Part shown: piece after piece, positions 1 through 10,155 of the stretch
How positions within the stretch are numbered: the stretch's first letter is position 1
How the letters are laid out: each line of letters begins with the position of its first letter
Source of the DNA: Macrostomum hystrix
Lineage: Eukaryota > Platyhelminthes > Macrostomidae
Direction: 5' to 3'
DNA: 64,000 nucleotides
Assembly (NCBI GenBank): GCA_950097015.1
Contig: CATNEN010000038.1
Coordinates: 6,621,001 to 6,685,000, forward strand
Made by a program: the position numbers and the translations under genes
The notes under the pieces: generated by a model
Told to the model about the DNA's origin: nothing
Seen by the model: the letters and a program-made list of their open reading frames with translations, nothing else
Databases searched by the model: none

Positions 1-162
1 TAAAACTCGGGCCTGACGCCAGCAATTAAAGCAGAAAATGCGACAAACTCTGATGACGCTAGCGAGCTGCTGCAAAGGAAAATTTGTGAAAAACTAGTTT
101 TTTTCCGTTGGTACCAACATAGCTATGGTGTGGCTCAGTGCACATTAGAGTGCTTCGACTTT

Positions 163-437
163 TAGGCGGAGTGAGGTTGGAGTGAATCAGTATACATGTA
201 CATTGGGGTAGTGAAGTTAGCATGCCTACGTGTACATTGGGGCGGTTTAGGCGGAGTGAGGTTGGCATGCCTAAGTGTACATTGGGGTGGTTTAGGCGGA
301 GTGAGGTTGGCATGCCTAAGTGTACATTGGGGTGGTTTAGGCAGAGTGAGGTTGGCATGCCTAAGTGTACATTAGGGTGGTTTAGGCGGAGTGAGGTTGG
401 CATGCCTAAGTGTACATTGGGGTGGTTAAGGCATTTT
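163..437. repeat. 45-bp tandem repeat, about 5.5 copies
   Basis: Units built on GAGGTTGGCATGCCTAAGTG followed by a ggggtggtttaggcgga segment repeat every 45 bp; the first copies are degenerate. Since 45 is a multiple of three, both strands stay open, so open frames here are repeat artefacts. The unit shares its GAGGTTGGC and GGGGTGGTT blocks with the larger array at 1013-1857. Confidence 0.9.
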
Positions 438-1012
438 GAAGTGTAGGTTTGTAGGTTTGTTTGTAGGCATGTTTTCGGATCATTGTACTTCCTATGGAAA
501 ATATATGTACGTACTATAAATAAAAAAGTAGAAATGCTAATGAAAAAGCCTAGATAAAATGAGGCAAATAAAAAGAACACACCAGACGACACAGAATTTT
601 TCAAAAAAAGAAAAGAAACATTTTTTCGTTCCATTGACAGTTATTTTTTAAAAGAAGCAAAGTTTCTGCTCCAGTATATTCAAGCTAGCTAGCTTGAGGA
701 CATGCAAGAAAGCATTTAATGCATATAACAGTAAAAAGCAAAGTGCAAAAGTTAATCAGAAGAATAACTGACTTCGTATCATCAATCCCAAGATAAAATG
801 CAGACTTGCAGACATTTTACTACCACTTGACTAATGTACGAGCCAAAACTATAGGTGAAAATATTTTATGTTTTAGTAATCAATTTGTAAGATCACTTTT
901 AAACCAAATTGATGGTACTGCTGTTTACTGATACAAATAGTTCAATGCTATATGGATCTATGTTCTATAAGGTGGTCGATTTTTACAAGAAACCCTAGAA
1001 GATGCTTTTGGG
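438..1012. other. AT-rich spacer, no gene seen
   Basis: AT-rich DNA between two related minisatellites. I see no splice-flanked coding segment, RNA gene or recognisable mobile element. Confidence 0.6.
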
Positions 1013-1857
1013 TGGTTGGCTCTCGCGGAGGGAGGTTGGCCTAGAGTGTGCGTACATCGGGGTGGTTGGCGCCCTGCGGAGGGAGGTTGGCCTAGAGTGT
1101 GCGCAGATCGGGGTTGTTGGCGCTTGGAGGGAGGTTGGCCTTGCGTGTGCGTACATCGGGGTTGTTGGCGCTTGGAGGGAGGTTGGCCTTGCGTGTGCGT
1201 ACATCGGGGTTGTTGGCGCTTGGAGGGAGGTTGGCCTTGCGTGTGCGTACATCGGGGTTGTTGGCGCTTGGAGGGAGGTTGGCCTAGAGTGTGCGCACAT
1301 CGGGGTGGTTGGCGCCCTGCGGAGGGAGGTTGGCCTAGAGTGTGCGCACATTGGGGTGGTTGGCGCCCTGCGGAGGGAGGTTGGCCTAGAGTGTGCGCAC
1401 ATCGGGGTAGTTGGCGCCCTGCGGAGGGAGGTTGGCCTAGAGTGTGCGCACATAGGGGTTGTTGGCGCTTGGAGGGAGGTTGGCCTAGAGTGTGCGCACA
1501 TCGGGGTTGTTGGCGCTTGGAGGGAGGTTGGCCTAGAGTGTGCGCACATCGGGGTTGTTGGCGCTTGGAGGGAGGTTGGCCTAGAGTGTGCGCACATCGG
1601 GGTAGTTGGCGCCCTGCGGAGGGAGGTTGGCCTAGAGTGTGCGCACATCGGGGTTGTTGGCGCTTGGAGGGAGGTTGGCCTAGAGTGTGCGCACATTGGG
1701 GTGGTTGGCGCCCTGCGGAGGGAGGTTGGCCTAGAGTGTGCGCACATCGGGGTTGTTGGCGCTTAGAGGGAGGTTGGCCTAGAGTGTGGGTACATCGGGG
1801 TGGTTGGCACCCTGCGGAGGGAGGTTGGTCTAGAGTGTGCATACATAGGCGTGGTTG
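1013..1857. repeat. 48/51-bp tandem repeat, about 17 copies
   Basis: Two unit types alternate: a 51-bp form containing GGCGCCCTGCGGAGGGAGG and a 48-bp form containing GGCGCTTGGAGGGAGG. Both are followed by TTGGCCTAGAGTGTGCGCAC and a CGGGGT(T/G)GTT segment. All unit lengths are multiples of three, which keeps several frames open on both strands; these are not proteins. Confidence 0.93.
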
Positions 1858-2204
1858 ACAAGATCAATTAGGCGGCATATGACTATAGATTTGTTAAATC
1901 AATGTGAACTAATTAAGATATTTAAATACTGACATAAGATTATGCTTAAAGAAACGCGTGCTTGTTAATCGGATCGCACCAAATAGGTTTTAATTCAATC
2001 ATCTTAACAAAAAATTTATGTCAAAGACATGCCTTTCGAATAATTTGCCTCACAGGATTCGCATTTACTTATTTTAAGATAGCAATACGCTATTGAACCA
2101 CTCTATAATAAGCAACAAACCAGAACCGGCAGTTAAAAGGTTAGAATTTATTAATTCAACGCTAAAAGCTGTTCCAAACAATTTCCGCGCGTTTCTATCA
2201 TCGA
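1858..2204. other. 3' flank of the UCKL1-type gene
   Basis: AT-rich sequence downstream of the minus-strand kinase stop codon. It probably holds the 3' UTR. No further coding signal is seen. Confidence 0.5.
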
Positions 2205-5200
2205 TCACAAATCCTGGTCGGCCTCAGGGCAATCAGAATGACAGCCGTCATCTTCGACGTCGGCAGGAGCAGCTTTGGCGATGGTCGGGCTAGTGTCCGT
2301 GCCGAAGTAGCGATCGCCGAAGTTGCCCATACCCGGCTCAATCTGGCAGGAGGCGGACAGAACCGGATCCACCGCAGCTGCCACCAGCCGGACATTCGGA
2401 AAGGCGTAGGCAACCGCTGCCAGGCCGGCAGCCGCCGCAAGCAGACAGCAGAAGGTGATGTTCTCCTCGCGACAGTCGTGATCTAGAAGCACCCGGATGG
2501 CCATCATCGCCGCGGCTCCGGTGGCCACCGTGGCATCCATCAGAATCACCTGAGCGAGTAGTCGGCGGGGTTTAAATTAAACTGGCTTTCACTAAATCCA
2601 TTAGAAATTAATGACTCTCTTATTCACACTTTTCATTCGTTCACTCTCTCATTCACTCAGTCTCTCATTCACTCAGTCTCTCATTCACTCAGCCTCTCAT
2701 TCACTCAGTCTCTCATTCACTCAGCCTCTCATTCACTCAGTCTCTCATTCACTCAGCCTCTCATTCACTCAGCCACATTTATTGATTTTTCTTCACAAGT
2801 CACAACCACACTGTACTACTCATAGAGTTTAGCCGCATAAGTAGTGCAGTGGCAAAAAATGTTATTTAATTCAGTCGCACAGTATAAGCAAAGTCTCACC
2901 TGAGCATCAGAGGTGCCTGGCGGCAGACGCAGGTAGTGCAGCTCCGGCTCTCCCGTGTCGCCATTAGTCTGTATAAGTATTTTACCCAGCCTGGCGTCCT
3001 TAGCGACCGCAGCTAGGGCCGGCTCCATTGTCTCGCCGGCGCGCAGGATACTGACGCCAACTATCACGGGGTCCAATCGGCGAAGGCCTCTAGTTGATAA
3101 AAAAATTAATTAACGCTACTTTGAGAGACGACAATGACATCATTTTCCTGACTAAATTCTCCGCAACTCACCTGTAGGCCGAGCCGTCAGGCAGATTGAC
3201 ATCAACCGGCGCCCAGGCCCTGTCCGGCAACTCAGCCATGGCGCACTCAAACAGAAGCCGCATGAGCCTGTTTGAGTAAAACACAAACTGGTCCCTGGCT
3301 GTGTCACGATTGCGCAATAGGGTGAGCAGGTGGCGAACCTGGTGGGTCTGGGGCAGGACTCGGACGCTGGCAGGCAGGCGCTCCGGTTGCTATGGCGACA
3401 GAGATGGAGAAGGCAATACTCGATGATTGCAGTTTTTCTTTATAAAAGATCATACTTCAAAAACCCGATAGTTTAAGGAAACCCTAAATTCGGAAAACTG
3501 AAATTTTCGGGAATCTCTATTTCTGAAAACGGAAACTTTCGGGAATCCCCATTTCTGAAAACTGAAACTTTCGGAAATCCCCATTTCTGAAAACTGAAAC
3601 TTTCTGAAATCCCCATTTCTGAAAACTAAAATTTTCGGGAATCCCCATTTCTGAAAACTGAAACTCTGAAATCCCCATTTCTGAAAACTGAAACTTTCGG
3701 GAATCCCTAAGATCGAAGAACCCGAAAATTTCGGGAATCTTTCAGCTCAAGACAACCGAAACTTTCGGGAATCCGGGTCTAAGAAAACTGGAATTTTCGC
3801 GAGCTCTACTAAAAGAAATTTTGTTTCTTTTTTTCGGAAATCAGAAAAAATCGGGAAATGTAGTCAAAGAGAAAATGGAATTGCTGGACAAGCAGGGCTC
3901 TCACCAGAGACTTGTCACCGTAGGCTTCGGCCAGCTGTGAGCGCGTGCTAACACCCCGCAGCACCAGCTGATTTCTCACGTGCCGACAAATCAGATCGAT
4001 GGCCACCTGATTCTGACCGCCCCTGGGCACAATGACGTCCGCTTTGCAGCGGGTCGGAGCGATGAACTCGTCGAAGCTTGGCTTCACAAACCTCTCGTAG
4101 CTATCTAGAACGCTCTGCACTGTGCGGCCGCGCTCGCGAATGTCCCGAAGCAGCCGTCTGGCCAAGCATTCGTCTTCGTCCGTGTCAACAAACACCTGGC
4201 CCATTGCGGGATTGGAGAGGCGGCGAGACGCGGAGTTACAGACTCTTACAGAGGACAGGAGCATTTACAGACACAAACAGGCACTTACAGACACAAACAG
4301 GCACTTACAAACACAAACATGCATTTACAGAGACAAATAGGCATTTTGAGACACAAACAGGCAATTACAGACACAAACAGGCACTTACAGTCATTTACAG
4401 ATACTAATAGGCACAAACAGGCACATACAGGCACAAACAGGCACATACAGGCACAAACAGGCATTTACAGTCATTTACAGATACTAATAGGCACAAACAG
4501 GCACATACAGGCACAAACAGGCATTTACAGTCATTTACAGATACTAATAAAACAGGCACATACAGGCACAAACAGGCATTTACAGACACAAACAGGCATT
4601 TACAGACACAAACAGGCATTTTGAGACACAAACAGGCATTTTGAGACACAAACAGGCATTTTGAGACACAAACAGGCACTTACAGACACAAACAGGCACT
4701 TACAGACACAAACAGGCATTTTGAGACACAAACAGGCATTTTGAGACACAAACAGGCACATACAGGCACAAACAGGCACTTACAGACACAAACGCATTTT
4801 GAGACACAAACAGGCACATACAGGCACAAACAGGCACTTACAGACACAAACGCATTTTGAGACACAAACAGGCACTTACAGACACAAACAGGCATTTACA
4901 GACACAAAAACAGGCATTTTGAGACACAAGCAGGCATTTTGAGACACAAACAGGCATTTACAGACACACACAGGCATGTACAGACACAAACAGGCACTTA
5001 CAGTCATTTACAGGCACTAACAGACACAAACAGGCACTTACAGGGACAAACAGGCATTTACAGACAGATAATTGCCGAGCGCACCTTCAAATCAATGAGG
5101 TCTAGTAGGCGACTGTCGCAGAAGGCCAGGATGCCCTCAAAGATGATGACATTGGCGCCGTAGATCACCTGAGTCCTACCCTTGACCCTGGCATTGCTGG

Positions 5201-8200
5201 CAAAGTCATACACTGGCACGTGGACTTGCTTGCCCTTCTTAAGGCGGCTCAAAGTTTCCACCAGCAGTTCAATGTCAAAAGCGCACGGATGATCGAAGTT
5301 AAATTTGTTCGACTCAATCTGTACAGCTTCTTCCGGGGTGGCGTCGCGGTAGTATGAGTCCATGCTCAACAGGGACACCCAACGCTGACGGAGGCGTTCG
5401 ATTATTGATCTGCGATTCAAATTCGTTATTGATTTGGTTCACCTGCTTGCTGTTCAACAGGCGATAAAGGCTACTGTCTAACAGGTGATAAAAGCTACTG
5501 TCTAACATGTGACCAAGGCCACTGTCTAACAGGTGACCAAGGCCACTGTCTAACAGGTGACCAAGGCTACTGTCTAACAGGTGACCAAGACTGCTGTCTA
5601 ACAGGTGACCAAGGCTACTGTCTAACAGGTGACCAAGGCTACTGTCTAACAGGTGACCAAGGCTACTGTCTAACAGGTGACCAAGGCCACTGTCTAACAG
5701 GTGACCAAGGCTACTGTCTAACAGGTGACCAAGGCTGCTGTCTAACAGGTGACCAAGACTACTGTCTAACAGGTGACCAAGGCTACTGTCTAACAGGTGA
5801 CCAAGGCTGCTGTCTAACAGGTGACCAAGGCTACTGTCTAACAGGTGACCAAGACTGCTGTCTAACAGGTGACCAAGGCTACTGTCTAACAGGTGACCAA
5901 GGCTACTGTCTAACAGGTGACCAAGACTGCTGTCTAACAGGTGACCAAGGCTACTGTCTAACAGGTGACCAAGGCTACTGTCTAACAGGTGACCAAGGCT
6001 GCTGTCTAACAGGTGACCAAGACTACTGTCTAACAGGTGACCAAGGCTACTGTCTAACAGGTGACCAAGGCCACTGTCTAACAGGTGACCAAGGCTACTG
6101 TCTAACAGGTGACCAAGGCTGCTGTCTAACAGGTGACCAAGACTACTGTCTAACAGGTGACCAAGGCTACTGTCTAACAGGTGACCAAGGCTACTGTCTA
6201 ACAGGTGACCAAGGCCACTGTCTAACAGGTGACCAAGGCTACTGTCTAACAGGTGACCAAGGCTGCTGTCTAACAGGTGACCAAGACTACTGTCTAACAG
6301 GTGACCAAGGCTACTGTCTAACAGGTGACCAAGGCTGCTGTCTAACAGGTGACCAAGGCTACTGTCTAACAGGTGACCAAGACTGCTGTCTAACAGGTGA
6401 CCAAGGCTACTGTCTAACAGGTGACCAAGGCTACTGTCTAACAGGTGACCAAGACTGCTGTCTAACAGGTGACCAAGGCTACTGTCTAACAGGTGACCAA
6501 GGCTACTGTCTAACAGGTGACCAAGGCTGCTGTCTAACAGGTGACCAAGACTACTGTCTAACAGGTGACCAAGGCTACTGTCTAACAGGTGACCAAGGCC
6601 ACTGTCTAACAGGTGACCAAGGCTACTGTCTAACAGGTGACCAAGGCTGCTGTCTAACAGGTGACCAAGACTACTGTCTAACAGGTGACCAAGGCTACTG
6701 TCTAACAGGTGACCAAGGCTGCTGTCTAACAGGTGACCAAGGCTACTGTCTAACAGGTGACCAAGGCTGCTGTCTAACAGGTGACCAAGGCTACTGTCTA
6801 ACAGGTGACCAAGGCTACTGTCTAACAGGTGACCAAGACTGCTGTCTAACAGGTGACCAAGGCTACTGTCTAACAGGTGACCAAGGCTACTGTCTAACAG
6901 GTGACCAAGGCTGCTGTCTAACAGGTGACCAAGACTACTGTCTAACAGGTGACCAAGGCTACTGTCTAACAGGTGACCAAGGCTGCTGTCTAACAGGTGA
7001 CCAAGGCTACTGTCTAACAGGTGACCAAGGCTACTGTCTAACAGGTGACCAAGGCTACTGTCTAACAGGTGACCAAGGCTGCTGTCTAACAGGTGACCAA
7101 GACTGCTGTCTAACAGGTGACCAAGGCTACTGTCTATCAGGTGACCAAGGCTACTGTCTAACAGGTGACCAAGGCTACTGTCTAACAGGTGACAAAGGCT
7201 ACTGTCTAACAGGTGACCAAGGCTACTGTCTAACAGGTGACAGAGGCTACTGTCTAACAGGTGACAAAGGCTACTGTCTAACAGGTGACCAAGACTACTG
7301 TCTAACAGGTGACCAAGGCTACTGTCTAACAGGTGACCAAGGCCACTGTCTAACAGGTGACCAAGGCTACTGTCTAACAGGTGACCAAGGCTACTGTCTA
7401 ACAGGTGACCAAGACTGCTGTCTAACAGGTGACCAAGGCTACTGTCTAACAGGTGACCAAGGCTACTGTCTAACAGGTGACCAAGGCTACTGTCTAACAG
7501 GTGACCAAGGCCACTGTCTAACAGGTGACCAAGGCTACTGTCTAACAGGTGACCAAGGCTGCTGTCTAACAGGTGACCAAGGCTACTGTCTAACAGGTGA
7601 CCAAGGCTGCTGTCTAACAGGTGATCAAGACTACTGTCTAACAGGTGACCAAGGCTACTGTCTAACAGGTGACCAAGGCCACTGTCTAACAGGTGACCAA
7701 GGCCACTGTCTAACAGGTGACCAAGGCTGCTGTCTAACAGGTGACCAAGACTACTGTCTAACAGGTGACCAAGGCTACTGTCTAACAGGTGACCAAGGCT
7801 GCTGTCTAACAGGTGACCAAGGCTACTGTCTAACAGGTAACCAAGGCTGCTGTCTAACAGGTGACCAAGGCCACTGTCTAACAGGTGACCAAGGCCACTG
7901 TCTAACAGGTGACCAAGGCCACTGTCTAACAGGTGACCAAGGCTACTGTCTAACAGGTGACCAAGGCTGCTGTCTAACAGGTGACCAAGGCTACTGTCTA
8001 ACAGGTGACCAAGGCTACTGTCTAACAGGTGACAAAGGCTACTGTCTAGCAGGTGTTCAGTCTCACCTAGCAACGGTTGTCTTGCCAGACGCGCTAGCGC
8101 CGCAAAGTCCGATGACGAAGGACTGCCTGACGGCGCCTCCGTCGGCGCCAAACCACGGCGGTCGGCCAGCGGTGAAGACACGACAATTCGGCATGGCAGG

Positions 8201-8308
8201 CTGCAGCACCGACTGAAGCTTGCCAGCGCTGGTGCTGACTGCCCGCCTGCGTCTGCTGTTCCCCTGCTGTTGCTGGTGCGGGCATGCCTTTTGCGGCGAT
8301 GACATCAT
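2205..8308 (-). CDS. UCKL1: Uridine-cytidine kinase-like protein (UCKL1 type), complete, 6 exons
   Basis: Minus-strand exons: 8308-8067, 5409-5085, 4195-3905, 3389-3172, 3089-2900 and 2549-2205. Phases close across all five GT-AG introns, giving 536 aa, close to the vertebrate UCKL1 length. The N-terminal half is uridine kinase: RPPWF just before the fold, the P-loop [12 protein letters not shown] at the end of exon 1, [10 protein letters not shown], the FNFDHP segment and [11 protein letters not shown]. The C-terminal half is the UPRT-type domain: [26 protein letters not shown], the PRPP-loop-like [13 protein letters not shown] and the terminal [11 protein letters not shown]. Known members phosphorylate uridine/cytidine or act as pyrimidine-salvage regulators; the UPRT half is usually thought to be catalytically weak. 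Exon 1 starts at tandem ATG codons just after a TTCCAGG, so a more 5' coding exon cannot be excluded. Four of its five introns are mostly tandem repeat. Confidence 0.93.
2625..2780. repeat. 16-bp tandem repeat in UCKL1 intron 5
   Basis: About nine copies of TCTCTCATTCACTCAG with T/C variation at the first two positions. They lie inside the 350-bp intron 2550-2899. Confidence 0.9.
3455..3795. repeat. About 31-bp degenerate tandem repeat in UCKL1 intron 3
   Basis: About ten diverged copies of GAAAACTGAAACTTTCGGGA followed by ATCCCCATTTCT. They take up most of intron 3390-3904. The terminal copies are more diverged than the central ones. Confidence 0.85.
4240..5075. repeat. 20-bp tandem repeat filling UCKL1 intron 2
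   Basis: About 40 copies of ACACAAACAGGCA(C/T)TTACAG with interspersed GGCATTTTGAG and GGCACATACAG variants, including a duplicated longer block around 4390-4560. The array occupies nearly all of intron 4196-5084. Confidence 0.92.
5448..8055. repeat. 24-bp tandem repeat, about 108 copies, filling UCKL1 intron 1
   Basis: The unit is CTACTGTCTAACAGGTGACC followed by AAGG, with variants at two sites (ggctac, ggctgc, ggccac, gactac, gactgc). The order of variants repeats with an offset of about 528 bp (22 units; compare 5852 with 6380), so blocks were duplicated as a whole. The array occupies almost the whole of intron 5410-8066. Because 24 is divisible by three, the antisense frame reads LLDSSLGH for over 900 residues; this is intronic and not a protein. 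Each unit holds one CAGGTG/CACCTG E-box. Confidence 0.96.
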
Positions 8309-8339
8309 CCTGGAAGACTATAAAAAGGCGTAAGGCTAT

Positions 8340-8525
8340 TTAGACCATGGACTGGTGAGCTGATTCTGGAGTTCTGATACCCATTTAAGAGCTGGGTGAA
8401 CTGAAACAATACTCATATAGGCGTCTTTTAAAAGGACACTAAATTTTCCAGTGGAGCCGGGAATCGAACACCTGACCTTCAAGTCCTAACCATGACGAGG
8501 CTACAACCTCTTTTAAAAGACTATA
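8340..8525 (-). mobile_element. tRNA-like SINE, family 2
   Basis: On the minus strand the segment has a tRNA-type B box (GTGTTCGATTCCCGG) and a plausible A-box region. On the plus strand it carries the motif AGCTGGGTGAACTGA, shared with 18850. Related copies lie near 18838-18975 and 57770-57890. Confidence 0.55.
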
Positions 8526-8674
8526 GGTATTAACAAGATTAAATTGGTTTTTAAAAAATAATAAGCGGCAGTAAAATAGGGAGAGAAGATCTAGCTATTG
8601 ACTCCACCTGTCAATCAACTTGCTAATCACTTTACCTATGAATCTTCAATCTAATTACGAGCAACTAGCTAGCT

Positions 8675-9420
8675 AGGGGGTCGGTGGCAGTGGTGGTTAA
8701 CGCCCTGTAAAAAATTCGGCTGCTTCTTCGGCGGGTTTTTTGTGCAAAATAGGAGTGGAATCTACCAAAATCCCCCCTATCTCGCAAGAGTTAAAGAAAC
8801 CACCCAGGAAGCAGCCGATGTAACCGTAAATTGTGCGGAAACCGCCGAAGAATCACCCGAACCAGTGGCCCATGGGACAACCAGAGAATTATTTACGGGC
8901 GATTCCTCGGCGGTTTCTGAGCATGGAATCTTCCGAACTGGAGGATTCTTTGGGTGATTCCATTTCGCCACCAAGAAGCACCGAGAAAACGCCCAGTTGG
9001 GTAGATTCTAAGTATGGAATAATCCGATTGGTATGTCTCCAGCGTTCGGCTGTTTCTTTTTCTGGAAACACCGCAGATTCCAACTGGAATCACCCAAAGA
9101 AACATCCCTATTTTTTAGCGGGCGCGTTTGCCTCTCGCACCAAGGTCCCTGAGTTCGATTCCGCGGCAAGGTCAGATTCATTTGGGGCGCAGCCGCGGAG
9201 AAAAGGCTTGGGGGCTTGTCGCACAATTTACGCCCTGATTAAGGCACAGTGAAGTGTACACTGCCTGACGATGAGAAAGTCAAGGGCAGATGTACAGTAT
9301 CTGTGTGCCTGTGTGCTCAGGAGTCAGAGAAATGGGCAGAATTGTCTCCTCGCTGGCTGCGGGTCCAGTGTCACCAATTGAATTGCCACTGCCCACAGCA
9401 CTCCTGCCATTATCATTACC
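8675..9420 (+). mobile_element. tRNA-derived SINE, family 1, split by an insertion
   Basis: The head GGTCGGTGGCAGTGGTGGTT at about 8678-8703 continues at about 9119 with GCGTTTGCCTCTCGCACC, then a B-box region (GAGTTCGATTCCGCGG). The body is shared with the other copies (GGAGAAAAGGCTTGGGGGCT, the tgcctgacgatgagaaagtc segment), ending in a (TTAT)-like tail near 9419. The two halves are separated by the 8704-9118 insertion. Uninterrupted copies (for example 57891 and 27555) show the expected GGTTAACGCGTTTGCC junction. Confidence 0.8.
8704..9118. mobile_element. Foldback/MITE-like insertion inside a SINE
   Basis: About 415 bp interrupts the SINE A-box region. The ends are short imperfect inverted repeats (CCTGTAAAAAATT on the left; on the complement of the right end CCCGCTAAAAAATAGGG). 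The interior holds repeated and inverted pieces built on TTCGGCGG, GGAATC and TTTGGGTGATTCC. The flanks suggest a short CGC-like target duplication. It has no coding capacity. Confidence 0.6.
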
Positions 9421-10095
9421 TAGCTAGTCACACCAGCTGTCAATCATTTAGCTAATTACTTCACCTGTAAATCATCTAGCCAATTAATCCACCTGCCAAT
9501 CATCCAGATTACTTACTAGATAATTAATCCACCTTGGTGCCACAATTATTATGTTGTTATCGCCTACAACTAACTGTTCAGTCCATGGACTGTGGAATCT
9601 GCGCACTCACCAAAATATGTGTACTAAACAATAAATAGTCGGAAATGTCCGAATGGAATTGATAAAATTAGGTCGGCGAACAGTTTGTTTCTTATTTTTA
9701 AATGCTTCGGCTTTAGAATGTGTCCGTTGAAAAACATGTAAAACAGTAAGCAAAAATATCTATTTTGCAAAGAAATAAATATTAGTATACTGTGGTATAT
9801 ACTACTAAATTTTTACAGAACTCTGGCTTGTCACAGACGGAAGAACATGTGGAGAAGATAGGTAGGAACTGTAGCTAGACAGGTGAAGAAATTATCTAGA
9901 TGATTGACAGGTGGAGTAATGAGCTAAATGAGCTAGTGACAGGTGGTGTATCAGGCGAGGTGCTGGTAGGTGAAGTTGATTGACAAGGTAGAGTAATTAG
10001 CTAGATGATTGATAGGTGGAGTAATTATCTCCATGATTGACAGGTGCAGTAATAAGCGAGGTGCTGGTAGGTGAAGTTGATTGACAAGTAGAAAA
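9400..10095. repeat. Inverted pair of degenerate AGGTGGAGTAAT repeats
   Basis: 9400-9530 carries repeated TCAATCATCTAGCTAATTAC and CACCTG pieces. 9870-10090 carries the reverse complement form GATTGACAGGTGGAGTAAT several times. The two blocks face each other across about 340 bp of AT-rich spacer in which I see no gene. A weaker piece of the same motif is at about 8600-8660. Confidence 0.7.
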
Positions 10096-10155
10096 GTAGC
10101 TTCATTAGTAATCACTGAGCAGAATTTCAGCTGTCTAGAACTGTCCTCCAGAGAG

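Noticed and set aside
5314-8181. 955-codon minus-strand open frame of LLDSSLGH repeats
   Set aside because: It is the 24-bp array in UCKL1 intron 1; splice sites at 8066 and 5410 remove it, and openness follows from the unit length.
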